The position numbers and the translations under genes were made by a program. A stretch of 64,000 nucleotides of DNA from Phallusia mammillata. Its lineage: Eukaryota; Chordata; Ascidiacea; Phlebobranchia; Ascidiidae. Positions within the stretch are counted from its first letter, which is position 1. Every line of letters begins with the position of its first letter. The notes below the pieces were generated by a model. It worked only from the letters and a program-made list of their open reading frames with translations, ran no database searches and was not told the DNA's origin. Below are positions 1 to 14,500 of the stretch, piece after piece. The stretch is from NCBI GenBank assembly GCA_003260075.1, contig QLIY01000196.1, positions 124,001 to 188,000 of the forward strand, given 5' to 3'.

Positions 1-15
1 ATCCTATAAACATAC

Positions 16-132
16 GTGTGGCAGTGGAGGAAATCGGTGCCTGGGTGGTAGTTGTTTCTGATAGAGTGGTGGTCGTGGCGGCTGGTGTGGAAGTAGTGGT
101 GTCAATGGACTTCAGTGTAGTGGTAGTAACAC
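16..132 (-). CDS. Thr-rich linker exon at the window edge
   Basis: An AG acceptor and a GTATGT donor frame a short Thr/Ser/Pro-rich exon. The gene continues beyond the left edge. Confidence 0.6.
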
Positions 133-1171
133 CTGGACACAAAATAGCGGGCGGCGACAGAATACATCTCCAGTTGGCACGGTCGTATGAATTCTGTGCA
201 CTGTTCGGGCAAAAGCATCTGCAAGACAACACAATTTAGTTGCAAGTAACCATATTGGTTGCAATCCTATGCGATTATCTTATGGACCAATAATAAAAAA
301 ATCTGAACCAACTTACGACATTGTGCATTCGGGCATTGCAGAACAACCAGGGGGGGGGGTTTTGTGCACTGTTCGGGCAAACGCATCTGCAAGACAGCAC
401 AATTTAGTTGCAAGTTACTAGGGATGTGCCGAAACTGCAAATGTTCTGTTTGGTCGAGCTCGGCCGAGCACGCTCGGTGCATTATGACGTCACAAAAAAT
501 CCCCTTTCTACGTTTTAGCTCTACAAGGTCTCTTACGTCACGCCGTCACCGGCGGTGTTTTATTAAGCTGTACATGCCCTTTCAGTACGCGTTTTTCCAC
601 TATCTAATGCATTTAAAAAATCATTCGTTTTTGTTCATAGACACCCTTTAGAACACTAGTTTCGTATGTTAGCAGGGCATGAATATGCAAATTTAACGCT
701 CGGGTCAGTTTGTGCAACTGCTCGGCCGAGCACCGAGCATTTAAAAACAGCGATGCTCGGTACCGAGTACTCGGGTTCTGGCTCGGCGCGGCCCATCCCT
801 ACAAGTTACCATATTGGTTGCAATCCTATGCGATTATCTTATGGACCAAAAATAAAAAAAATTCTGAACCAACTTACGACATTGTGCATTCGGGCATTGC
901 AGAACAACCATCGGTTGAACCATCACAGTCCGACAAACAGAGACAAGAGTCAGGACAGACTGTGGGTGTCGTCGTTGTGGTCTCAACACTGCCGCTGGTG
1001 GTGGTTGTGAACGCCGCGGTCGACGTAGTAGACTCGGTGTTACCAATTGTGGTGGGGGGGGGGGCCGTCACCGGCGGTGTTTTATTAAGCTGTACATGCC
1101 CTTTCAGTACGCGTTTTTCCACTATCTAATGCATTTAAAAAATCATTCGTTTTTGTTCATAGACACCCTTT

Positions 1172-1251
<80 letters not shown>

Positions 1252-4200
1252 GGTTACAGATTCAGACGAGGTAGACGTTTGAACAACACCTTGTAAATTG
1301 AAACCAAATAAATTTATGCAAATCGCATTACACGTTGGTCATTACTTTGACTGTACAACTTTTGCTGCATATTCTTGTACAATTAATTTTATTTACATAT
1401 ATATTCAAGACTTGCAAGTGTAGTATTTGAGGTACAATACTATGTTGGTTGTAGTAGGCGTACCTTCTGTAGTAGTTGTAGTGGCAACAGGAGTTGTAGT
1501 TGTTTCCGAGACTTTCACGCAAGCACAGCATTGGTCTGGACACAAAACACATTTCTATACACTGAAACTTAATTGCCAGTTTCAAGCAACTGTGTGATTC
1601 CATGTACTTATGTATTGTTATTGCCTTAAGACATTACTCCAGTACACTGATAAGATTGGGCAGCAGTCAACTACGTTTTTTTATTGTTTAAAATTGATTC
1701 TAAAACATTTTTAAAGAAATATCTAAGTTGTTTAGTGGCGTAAATAATACAATGCCGAACTAATCAAAGTATGTAACAACTGGGAAAGTTTTCTTACATG
1801 TAAAAAAACACCATTTCGATCAAGCAAAAACCTCTGCAGAAGTGTTACTTCTATGTTAAATATACCTGAAGTTCCCTGTTTGAGCATCTTATCTTCTTGT
1901 GCACAGATTTCCGGGGTAAGGTTACATGTCACCGTGCAGACCTGATTCGAACCATCTGAACTGCAGTTGCAGGAAAGACAGTCGCCCTCGGGCCAAACAG
2001 TTGGCTCTGAAAAAAATGCGATTTGTATAAAATATTCTCCAAAAACTCGGACATGCTATTAAGAGAAGTTTGTAACCAATTAAAATTTATAAAATTTTGG
2101 AGATAAATTTATTTCGTGTGACAATTTCAATGTGAATGGGGGGGGGGGTGCGATTTGTACAAAATATTCTCCAAAAACTCGGACATGCTATGAAGTTTGT
2201 AACCAATTAAAATTTTGAAAATTTTGGAGATAAATTTATTTCGTGTGACAATTTCAATGTGAATGGGACTTAAAAAAAATACATGCAGTTGCTTCATTAA
2301 AAGTTTGCTAGGAAAGCAAAAATAAAAAAAGTGTCGCTTACCGTCAATAAGGAAAGATATTTCGCTGATCTGGGGTTTTCGTTTCACGACAGGTGAGTCG
2401 TCTTTCGGTATTTGTGTTCCGTCGATGTGAAGGCGGAAGACACGAGCTGTGCTCTGGAATGGTTCGCTAATTTCCGGCACGAAGTCTGCACTGGCCTTGC
2501 ATCCGAGCACGGCCACTTCAACCCATTTAAATGCACCGTAAGGCTGCTTCTCCAAAGCCTAAAATGAACAAGGGCTGGTATGAGCAGGTTGTTAGGGGGG
2601 GGGGTTGGACAATGGAAATAGATAAACCCATACTTTGTGCAGCTAACTGGACTAAAAATTACGGGGGGGGGGCAATACGATGTTGTGCTGCAAGGGGCTT
2701 ACTGTTAGGATTTCAATGTTTATGCTACAGCTAAGCTAATGGATCAAGTCTCATACCAAGAGCTGAAGACCGTTTTCGACATGGTCCATTGTGTCTGCCA
2801 ATCGACAGTCGACACGTAGACGAATGACGTGATACAGATAGCCAAGGTCAAACTCCATGTCCCGGTTGAAAACGTCACCTAACAAAATAATTCGACAATT
2901 GTAACTATAATGGACAATAGAAATAGATAAACCCATACTTTGTGCAGCTAACTGGACTAAAAATTACGGGTTTATTTCCGGGGACATCTCCTACATTAAA
3001 CACTACTGCTACCTATAACTTTTAGGTCTGGAAATTGTTCGGTAAACCAACTGACCTGCCGGGTTGACGTCCCAGAAAGTGTTGCTGTTTTCGTCCACAG
3101 CCAGACTACCGTCAATACTTGAGACTTCTCCTTCCTCGTTGGTCGATTCTGGAAGTTTTTCGTCCACCTGATTGGTCCAAACCTCACCGGGCATGTACAT
3201 GGTTTGTGTCATCCATGATGGTTTGATGTTCCATGCTACACAAAACAAAATAATTGCAATACCGGGGTTTTGGTGAAAAACTTCGTCAGCAATGCTGGGT
3301 TAAGGTAAAATCACAATGGATTCAGGATGGGGTCATATGACTTACATCAAACAAAGTTCGCTAAAAAACAAACGAGGGTGTAAAGAGCACAGTTATTATA
3401 TAGTTAGCGGTTAGACAGGAAAGGTTAGGAACAAATTTTCTGAGTCAATTTTTATGTCAAATTTATCAGTAACCTTATCCAAACCCAACGATCAGCATTT
3501 TCTCTAATTTTTTGCTAGTGCTCTTTGCGTCACTTGTCGGTAAAAAAAACGTCAAACGTTTAGACAGCTCTTATGTTGGTAGATTTTTCCAAGATTTTCA
3601 CGATAAAAACTATTGAAACAAACAAACAACATCTTACAGTTGCCCATCTTCTTTCCATCCATCTCACAAGGGCAGTAATCGGCAGTTGCCTTGATGCAGA
3701 CCAGTAAGCCTGTATGCCAGTAAGTTCCAGGTGGACAAACACAAGAGCGGTCTTCGGAGCACTTGGTGACGTCATCGCACGATGCCAAGGGTTGTCCGTC
3801 GCAGTCAGATTCGCACAGGCATCCACACACTGAAAAATAAACGCCATTAGCATTCACTCTTACTGGGAAAATCTGATGGTGCAATTGAATACAATATACA
3901 ATGTGATTACATTGTTTCTGTGGTAAATAAACTTAAAGGGCGAAAAGCAAGAAGCCCCATTGAAACAAAACCACCATTCCGAAACTGCGGGAAAATTTTG
4001 ACCATTTTTTGGTGTCAAGTGTTATAATCCAAACAATACAGAAGTTAAAAAATGGTCGTAAGTGCCTACCTGGAACACAACCAGATTCGTCCCGACCATT
4101 ACTGCACTGCACTTTTCCATCACACACCATGCTCTCATCCGGCAAGCACTCGTCCTTGCTGCACTCAAATGCACAGACTGGCGGAGGAATAGTAGTGGTT

Positions 4201-5468
4201 GGGGGTTCAGTTGTCTGTTAGAAAATAAACATTAAACTCACAAGCATCTGCAACGTTTAATTTATTTTTGTTGGAAGAAATGTGGGATAGGTACCGTGGT
4301 GTAGACAGGAGTTGTAGTTCCGCAATTGAAGTCGTCACCAAACAGTGTCTGACCATTTTCGTCGCAGTAAACCTCCCAGCAATGGTTATCAGATTGTCCT
4401 TCATCGATCTTAGTGCCTGAGCAAATATACATTTTACAATTAAACTTCACATTTTATTGGGATTGCCAAGTCGCCCTTTACACAAAAACTAAACCTAACA
4501 ACATGTTTTCCTAATCGTCCAAAAATCGGGGGGGGGGCTGTCCTTCATCGATCTTAGTGCCTGAGCACATATACATTTCACAATTTTAACTTCACATTTT
4601 ATTGAGACTGCTAAGTCATCCTTTACACAGAGACTAAACCTAACAACATGTTTTCCTAGTCGTCTAAAACATAGGTAAAAGATTGATTTAACTCGAATGT
4701 TTATTAGTTTCTTTTTACCTGGTTGATATAGCTTTCCATCGTAAAGACATCCAGTCGGTGGAGTCGATGGAATAATTGTTGTAGTCTCAGGACAGTCGTA
4801 TTCGTCACTGCCGTCCTGGCAGTCATGTTTTCCGTCGCACCTGTAGTAACGGGTATACATTGTAAAGGTGTGTATTTTTTTAGTACAACTAGTCATACAC
4901 GACGTTCGTCAATTTGACGCATTAACATGTCTACTTACGTCCAGGCGATGGGAATGCATCTCTCCCCGTCGCATTTGACCATATCACTACCGCACGGTAC
5001 CATGGTGGTGGATGAAACTGGCGTGGTGGTCACAACTAAAAATATACCAATAAAAGTCAGCAAGTTTGTGTGGTCCCGGTTGGTTTCGTCACACTAATAT
5101 ATGAGTAATCATTAGGTTAAAACGAATATTTTGCACACAAAAGTTACCTTCGCCACTGGTCGTCTGGGTAACTGGTCCAGTAGAAGTGGTGCCTATTACA
5201 CCAGATGTGGTGGAAACCATTCCTGAACTGGTTGTTGCCGATAAAGGTGTGGTTGTTGTGGTTTCGGTGGTAAGGCACTCAGGGCAGCATTTTCCCTCAA
5301 CACTATATGCGACTGTTCCCGCCGGACAAGCGGCACAGGCAACAACCAGACAAGCAACGTTGCCAGCGCTTGTGCATGTACAGCTTGAGCAAAGCCCCTC
5401 GTTCCAAGATTCACCGACCTAAGATAAAACCGGCAACCAATTTACAGAATATGTTTGTTTTATATGTT

Positions 5469-5538
<70 letters not shown>

Positions 5539-8500
5539 CGACCTAAGATGAAACCAACAACCATTTTACAAAATCAGTTTGTTTTACCTTTGTTCGATTC
5601 TGTGTCCGGATTTGTAAAAAGTTTGATAAACTTTCCTCGACCATTAATTGTACAGCTACAGTAACACGAACATCAACCATTGCAGGGTTAAACAGAACCA
5701 CATTTTGACCATACGCGTTATGCATCAGATTCAGTCACTAATTAGTTTTATAATAATCGCTTAGGATGTTTAAAATGGATATTAAAACAAGTGGTAAACC
5801 GAAGTAAAATATACAAACCTTTCGGAAAACGCCGATTGGCTGTTCGCAAACTTCTTTGGTAGTCGGTCTGCAACTGCAGCATACGTCATCATCAGCGTCA
5901 TGGTTCACTAATTCGAAACCTTCATCACATGTAAGGCTGCAATGCTCTCCACAACTCGCCACACCATTAGCATCACACTTGCACATTGAGCATTCACCAC
6001 TGTACCAGATTTGATCCATCTTAAAAAATACCGACCAATGTATGGTAAGTCAAATCGTGGATGATAGATTAAACAGACAGGCAGGCAGGCAATTGCGGCT
6101 AATTGAAAGAAAGGTGATTTCGGATCATTAAGTTGTGACTTTACGCCTATCTTTTGGGCCTTAGGGGGGGGGGACTGCAATGCTCTCCACAACTCGCCAC
6201 ACCATTAGAATCACACTTGCACATTGAGCATTCCCCACTGTACCAGATTTGGTCCATCTTCGAAAATACCAACCAATGTATGGTTAGTCAAATTGTGGAT
6301 GATAGATTAAACAGACAGGCAGACAACTGCGGCTAATTGAAAGAAAGGCGATTTCGGATCATTAAGTTGTGACTTTACGCCTATCTTTTGGGCCTTATTA
6401 AGCGTTGCAGAGGTAATACTTCGCAGAAAATGTGCTAGTAAGGCATGATGATTAAGAATGAAATCCATGTAGGTACGTATGTTTCCCAAGTTTAATTACT
6501 TACCTCGTAAAAAGTCCCATTGTGTTCACATTGGAGTTCAGCGCAGTAGCAACATTGTCCAGGTATGTCAACGAGCTGCTGACTGGACGTACATTTCACG
6601 TTACACGATTTTGTGCATTCGAATCCTTCTGCTGTGCACATGCAACTCGTACATTGATCTTGCTCCACTATGTCACCAAACTGTTGCAACAAGTAATTAC
6701 AAGACGTTATAGAAGTCTTGCTTAGACCATTCTTCGTTCCGAAAATTAGTCCGAAGGCCATGCGCCAAGTTTTTTTGAGAATAAATTTAATCACAACACA
6801 TACGTCGAAGTATGTCAATCTATTTTGAAACCAGGTATAACCATTTATCGATGTGCAAAGTCATTTATTATGTTGGAAGATAAGTATGCCAAGCAAATTA
6901 TGTTCTTAACTCCTGTCGGCAAATCGTAATCACCTTGTATATCTTTCCATCTTCGCTTCTGTAACACGGACATGCTTCTGGGGCAATACAAGTCCCATTG
7001 TTCATCACTTGACCCTCTGGACACACACATGTCATTTGACACTCGTTCTCACAACTGTTCGGATTTTCGCATGTTTTCATACATCCACATGCGGTTGGTA
7101 GGAAGGGCTCATTGCAGACAACTGTGAAAAGGCAATATGAGTTAGGTAAACGACAATTTGAGCGACTTGAGACTATCGCAAAATGAATATAGAAACTTAC
7201 GTTCGGTAGTTGTTTCTACACCTGAGGTGCTAGTCATAATTCCAGAAGTTGATGTAGGACTTGGACTGCCCGTTACTATGGACGACACAGTAGTTTCTGC
7301 ACAAACAATGGGGTCAAAGCAAGTGAAACTCTAATTTAATACATGCCAAGCGTCGATTTCTTACCAGTCACTGGTCNATATGGCAAACCAGATCATCTAC
7401 CATGGCCAAATCGACATAGAAATTCTACGAAATAAATACAATTGTTTTCACCTGGTGCTGGAGTTGATACTGGAGGTAGGGTTGTTGTTATGGTCACACC
7501 ACTGGAGCTGGTGGTCGTAGTGGTTACCATGGCACTGGTGGTGGTGGAAACGGTTTGGACGGCGGTAGTCGTAGTTTCAGGACAATCATACTCGTCGCGT
7601 CCGTTGATGCAATCAATTGTTCCGTCACAAGCCCATCGCAGTGGAATACATGACGTTTCGTTGCACTGGAACTCGCCAGGGCAAGTCTTATCTAAATATA
7701 CAAAGATTTTGTTTTAAAACCACCAGTTGGGCAATTGTTTGAGATTTTATACATCACTGAACCCTTGGCCAAATGACCAAGTAATAATTGTGTTCAAGAA
7801 TAAAAATAGTAGTCTGTTTTGAGTTAGAGATGTAAATCTTGTATCAAACCTTTTTGTAGAATGAATATTAAACAAAATATGCAAGCCCTAATGTTCCCCC
7901 CCCCCGTTTCTGGTCCAGCTGCACTTGTTGTGGAAACTGGTCCTCCGATAGTTGTTGTTTGAATGGGTGATGTTGTGGTTTCCTGTAAATCAAAATTTGT
8001 CGATTTGTATTCGTTTCAAAAACGCGTACGAACTGTTCAAAAGTATTCTCACCGTACAATCCACCCTGATTGCGCATCGTGCCTTGTTGTTAAAGCAAAT
8101 ACATTCAGCACATTGTCCAACACTCCATTTCTGATTTGGGAGTCTTACTCCACCTAATAAAGACCATTTAAAAAAAGAAAACAGTCAATTATGGACAAGA
8201 ACCATTAAACACATAACTGTAATAGCTGTTGGAAACTGACGTACCGTCGCTATCCAAGCACGAGCATTCAGAAGGTTCCACACATTTTATGCCATTGAAC
8301 AGAGTGTTCTCATCACACTCGCAGCAGGTATTTGTGCCTTCAATAACCTCATTGGCGTAACACATTTCACCGAAACTTGCACAAACTCTGGTTCGACAGC
8401 TGGAACAGTTTGCCTCCTGGGAGGGTGGTGCACAAACTACAAATAAAAAAAATGACATCAGTTTCTTTATTTAAATAGAATCTAAAGTTAACTACTAAAT

Positions 8501-11500
8501 GTCACCATCTGAAGCAACCATATCGAAGTACCATAAAATGTGTTTTCTACTGTCAACCCCGACAAACATGTCAATGCAATGCAGTACCTGGATTAACTGG
8601 TGCAAGTGGAATCTATTCTAAACAAATGTCTAGCACTATTGGAATTATATGGCAAACCAGATCATCTACCATGGCCAAATCGACATAGAAATTCTACGAA
8701 ATAAATACAATTGTTTTCACCTGGTGCTGGAGTTGATACTGGAGGTAGGGTTGTTGTTATGGTCACACCACTGGAGCTGGTGGTCGTAGTGGTTACCATG
8801 GCACTGGTGGTGGTGGAAACGGTTTGGACGGCGGTAGTCGTAGTTTCAGGACAATCATACTCGTCGCGTCCGTTGATGCAATCAATTGTTCCGTCACAAG
8901 CCCATCGCAGTGGAATACATGACGTTTCGTTGCACTGGAACTCGCCAGGGCAAGTCTTATCTAAATATACAAAGATTTTGTTTTAAAACCACCAGTTGGG
9001 CAATTGTTTGAGATTTTATACATCACTGAACCCTTGGCCAAATGACCAAGTAATAATTGTGTTCAAGAATAAAAATAGTAGTCTGTTTTGAGTTAGAGAT
9101 GTTAATCTTGTATCAAACCTCTTTGTAGAATGAATATTAAACAAAATATGCAAGCCCTAATGTTCGTTATTGAAGACAGTATGAAGTTCAACATTGGTTT
9201 GACAAATGTGGTAGTTCAAATATTAAACAAGAGTAAAACCTACCACAAACAGGGCAGCATTTTCCTTCCACGCTAATAAGATGGAAACCATCCTCACACT
9301 CTTCCACAGCGCACATCTGCACAAAGCATTCTACGCTTCCCAGCTCGCTGGTGCATGAGCAAGTCTCACATGGGTTGGTCTGCCATGAAGCACCGACTGC
9401 TTGACAGCTATTCAAAATACACATATAAAAGACCATGTAAACAAAATATTTAAGATGACTATATTGTTGAACAAAAGTTTGAACCCTAAACATAGTTAAA
9501 TTTAAAATCCTTCTTGTAGGTACAAAGAGTAGTAAGTTGTTGTTGCACCTGTTTTATGGTAACGGTTTACAACATTTCTAAACGAACAAGCGACGTCTTA
9601 ATTGGTGCAGTAATATTTTTCCATACCTTCCCGAGGCTACACAACCGATGCATGGTGTTTCAGTTCTGGTTTCAGTTACACCAGTGCTACTGGTTTCTGA
9701 TGAGGTGGTGGAGGTCATGAATGGTGGGCTGGTGGTTGTGGCAGATGATGTGCTTGTTTCTACTGGTTCAGTTGTAGTCTCAACTGCAACAAAACATGCT
9801 TAGAATCACTGAACTTTCTTTGGACATGACTCAGCGTTAGCCCAAGAGAATAAATATCTGTTATTTTTAACCACCATTACCATGATGAAAATTTCTTTAC
9901 CTTGTCTGCAATAGCAGCAGCCGTCTTTCGGTTGAACAAGAGCTTGATTGGAGAGACAAGTCAGTTTGCAGTTGGAGGTGCACTCCACAGAACCTTCTTC
10001 GCAAGTACAAGACTTGCATGTGGAATCAATAGTCCAAACACCACCACTGGGGTATCTAAAAAGTGCAACATACTGCTAATAAATATGTAAGCAAACGTTA
10101 AATACCCGACGCACAACGTCGCAAACTGCTGAGTACACATACATATCGGTTGCATATTACAAGACGTTTTTTTGCCTCGTTTTAAAACGTAATGATTTCA
10201 ATGACTAGTTCAAGTTTCCGTCTTCAGTGTTTAAAATACATTCAGGATTTTAACATCATTTACAAGATTAAAAAACTACCACGGAAATGCAGAGCAGGTA
10301 GAGTTATAGACTGACATGTGTTTTGTCGGTTTTACCTTGTTCCGTTATACACGCATAGACACTCGGATTTCGGAACACATTCCATTCCGTCTTGGAACAT
10401 TCCCTCGGGACAGAAACACCCTGAAGTGCACTCGTCGCAAGTGCTTTCCAGATTTTGGCAAGTGTGGTTGCAACTACAGAAGCTTGCCTCCAGAGGTGCT
10501 TGACAGACTGTTGGTAAAGCAATAAACAAGAATCATTTAAAACTATATGATAAAAATTCTATGTTTAAATAATGGACGTGCTGGTCTTACCAATTGGTGT
10601 GGTGGTGGCGGCAATAGATGATGTTGTTGTTGGAGAAACCTTTAAAACAAAGTAATTTGTTTAGTCGCAATTTTTATTTTGGAAAAATCAACCATAAACC
10701 TACTTTGGCAGTAGTTGACGATTGTGACGACATAGATGTGGTTGCTGGTGATGAAGGAGTGGTTTCTTCCGATGACGATGGTGGACCAGAAGTTGTTGTG
10801 ACTTTTCATGCAAAAGAAAGGTTGGTTTACACCATCTTCATAGGGGTATGCCTTGAAACTTTTGCGTACACAAAAAAGATGCAATCTTTTTGGCGTAAAA
10901 GAATGGTCATTTCATTATTTAGTTAAGTTAAAATGACAAGCAAACTTGCCAGACATGCTACTTTAAACAGCCCAAATTCATATACAAGTCAAGTTATTGG
11001 GTAAACAAGCTAACTTTGACCGCGAAACCAATTTTTTTAAAGGAGGGATCGGCAACCTTTTTGTAACGCGGACCGTTTTTGAAAGTGAAATTTTATCGCG
11101 GACCAGTCTTCAAAAAACTACAAACATTTAGCAATAAAAACGCTTAAATTAGTTATCATTCCCGGGATACATTGGGAGAATGATGTATAGCATTTAACCT
11201 AAAAATATATACGGGCCGGTAACAAACTTCTCGCCGACCGGTACCGGGCCGCGGACCGGCGGNNNNNNNNNNNNNNNNNNNNNNNNNCCGCGGACCGGCG
11301 GTTGCCGACCACGGTTTTTGAGCACAAAAATAGATAACAGGTTGTATTGGATTCTAACCTGACTCAGAGGTGCTCGTAACCACGCTAGTTCCAGAACCGG
11401 AGCATTTACAACATCCGAATTCATCATAGCCGATCGTCCCTCCAGCTTCCTGACAAGTTTCGGCTGACAACTTGCAAACTTTATTGCAAACAATTCCCTC

Positions 11501-14500
11501 ATCAGTGCAGTAACACTCGTCACAGAAAATTTCGCTGTACTCAAGCACCTTGTCACCAAACTGCATGGAGAACACTCATGAAAGTCAGATTAGTGAAAAA
11601 TGCTCTCAACATACGTTTATTAGGTTTTGGAGTTTCTGATTTAGAACTTAAACTTTATCTGCATAAAAAAGAGTCTGTAGAATAAACAGGGTTCCCGCCC
11701 CCCCCCCTGTTTCTACTGGTTCAGTTGTAGTCTCAACTGCAACAAAACATGCTTAAGATCGCTGAACTTGCTTTGGACATGACTCAACGTTAGATCAAAA
11801 GAATAAAGTCGGTTAGACCAAGAGAATAAAGATCTGCATTTTTAACCATCAGTACCATGGTGCTATCTGCGTTATGTAATAGATCGTATGTTGTGAAATC
11901 AGAATATATGTTTTTTATGAGTAAAACAAGTCTTTTGTGGCCACGTTGCTTCTATTCTGAATGAACATTTCTTTACCTTGTCTGCAATAGCAGCAGCCGT
12001 CTTTCGGTTGAACAAGAGCTTGATTGGAGAGACAAGTCAGTTTGCAGTTGGAGGTGCACTCCACAGAACCTTCTTCGCAAGTACAAGACTTGCATGTGGA
12101 ATNCAAGACTTGCATGTGGACTCTATAGTCCAAACACCACCACTGGGGTATCTAAAAAGTGCAACATACTGCTACTAAATATGTAAGCAAATGTTAAATA
12201 CCCAACGCACAACGCTGCAAACCGCTGAGCACACATACATATCGGTTGCATATTACAAGACGTTTTTTTGCCTCGTTTTAAAACGTAATGATTTCAATGA
12301 CTAGTTCAAGTTTCCGTCTTCAGTGTTTAAAATACATTCAGGATTTTAACATCATTTACAAGATTAAAAAACTACCACGGAAATGCAGAGCAGGTAGAGT
12401 TATAGACTGACATGTGTTTTGTCGGTTTTACCTTGTTCCGTTATACACGCATAGACACTCGGATTTCGGAACACATTCCATTCCGTCTTGGAACATTCCC
12501 TCAGGGCAGAAACATCCTGAAGTACACTCGTCGCAAGTGCTTTCCAGATTTTGGCAAGTGTGGTTGCAACTACAGAAGCTTGCCTCCAAAGGTGCTTGAC
12601 ACACTGTTGGTAGAAAGTGAAAAAATCCAGAATTTGAAACAGCATGACAAAAATTCTATGTTTAAATAATGGACGTGCTGGTCTTACCGATTGGTGTGGT
12701 GGTGGCGGTAATAGATAATGTTGTTGTTGCAGGGATCTTAAAACAAAGTAATTTATTTAGTCACAATTTTTCAAGGTGGACTAACGATGTTTTGGATAGA
12801 TCAACTATAGACCTACTTTGGTTGTAGTCGAAGATTGTGACGACATAGATGTGGTTGCTGGTGATGAAGGAGTGGTTTCTTCCGAGGACGATGGAGGACC
12901 AGAAGTTGTTGTGACTTTTTATGCAAATAAAAGTTACTGGTTGGTTACATCATCTTACTAGGGTTGACTTTTGCAAATACAAAAATGATGTAATCTTTTG
13001 GGTGTAAAAATCGATATTTCATCAGTTTAAGTCTGATCATATAGATGACCGTTGGTATACTTTGACCGCAATTAATCTTTTTTTAAATTAGAAAGACTGA
13101 CAACAGTTATAACAAGCAAGCAATGACACAACAATGCACTTAAATTATAAATTTGAACCACACTAATTCCTGTACCAGTCAAGTTGTGGGTAAAACAGGC
13201 TAATTTGACCGCGAAACCAAATCGTTAAGGGCACAAAATTAAACGTAAAACAGACTATTTTCAATTCTAACCTGACTCCGAGGTGCTCGTAACCACGTTA
13301 GTTCCAGAACCGGAGCATTTACAACATCCGAATTCATCGTAGCCGATCGTCCCTCCAGCTTCCTGACAAGTTTCCGCTGACAACTTGCAAACTTTATTGC
13401 AACCCCCCCCCCCGGACCGGCGGTTGCCGACCACGGTTTTTGAGCACAAAAATAGATAACAGGTTGTATTGGATTCTAACCTGACTCAGAGGTGCTCGTA
13501 ACCACGCTAGTTCCAGAACCGGAGCATTTACAACATCCGAATTCATCATAGCCGATCGTCCCTCCAGCTTCCTGACAAGTTTCGGCTGACAACTTGCAAA
13601 CTTTATTGCACCCCCCCCCCCATGGTTTTAAAATAAAAGTTCCTTCTTTGGAAGTTAAGTTGTATTAGAACTAAGACTTCACCTAAAAAAGGGTCTGTGG
13701 AAAAACAATTTTGCTATAAATAACTTATAAAAAGTAGCCAGAACTAGAACGGTCCAAACTTTTGAATGTTACTGATACTAAATTGAAATTACAATTTCCT
13801 TGAATCAACTTACGTTGTATTGCTGTCCCATGAAGTAACACGGGCAACTTGTGGGTGGAATGCATTCTCCGTTATGTTCCACTCTACCTTCCGGGCATTC
13901 ACATGCTGGTGTGCATTCTGATGACTCCGGTTCGGCGCAAGTTACTCCATTCGCCAGGTCAGTACATGTGAGGGAGCAGGGGCACGGATGGAAAACCTTG
14001 TCCCCAGGACACACTGAAAAAGTAATCAAAGTTCAGTCGTATGCCAGATGATGAACCTGTTCAAACTAAGGCGTATAATGTTTTGTTTGGAATAGATGTC
14101 AATGCTAAACATAAACAAAATTCGAGTATTTTTTGGTTTTGTTTTTTTCTTTCTGAATATTTTACATTAGTTAATTGTTACAGCCACTAAGCTACCCCCC
14201 CCCCGTATTTTTTGGTTTTGTTTTTTTCTTTCTGAATATTTTACATTAGTTATTACAGCCACTAAGCTTATTGATAAAATTACCCAATCTATTAAACTAC
14301 CTTGAGGGGCAGTGGTTGTAGCGACGGAGGAACTGTACAATGGTGTCGAAGAGCTGGTCACAACTGGTTCGCCGGTGGTTGAGCTGGTTAATGGTTCCGA
14401 TGAGATGGTTGTTGAAATGGTTGGTGGTGGCGTTGTGGTCTCCTCCTCACAATCAGGGTAAACACCACATCGACCATTTGCTCTGTCCATGTTGGGATCA

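Larger units (their letters stand above)
7378..9165. repeat. Separated 520-bp duplication containing an LDLa exon
   Basis: Sequence 7378-7895 and 8647-9165 are almost identical through exon and introns. The first copy begins at an N (7377) and ends at C run 7896-7905. Confidence 0.88.
9757..13621. repeat. Large tandem duplication with C runs at 11698-11707, 13403-13413 and 13611-13621
   Basis: Sequence 9757-10830 matches 11708-12930. Sequence 11292-11505 recurs at 13414-13610 and in part at 13272-13402. Differences are substitutions and small indels. The gene order makes sense if only one copy of each exon is kept. Confidence 0.85.

Noticed and set aside
1178..1250. Long G run as a G-quadruplex or telomere-like element
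   Set aside because: It is an uninterrupted homopolymer at a block join, like the 66-base G run and the many shorter runs. An assembly origin explains all of them.
5543..5725. Possible exon between the VWC modules at 5.2 and 5.9 kb
   Set aside because: A 60-residue open frame exists, but no AG acceptor in phase was found and it has no cysteine pattern.
7442..7717. Plus-strand 91-residue ORF present twice (also at 8711-8986)
   Set aside because: It is the antisense of the LDLa/Thr-rich exon, and the two copies are the duplicated block.
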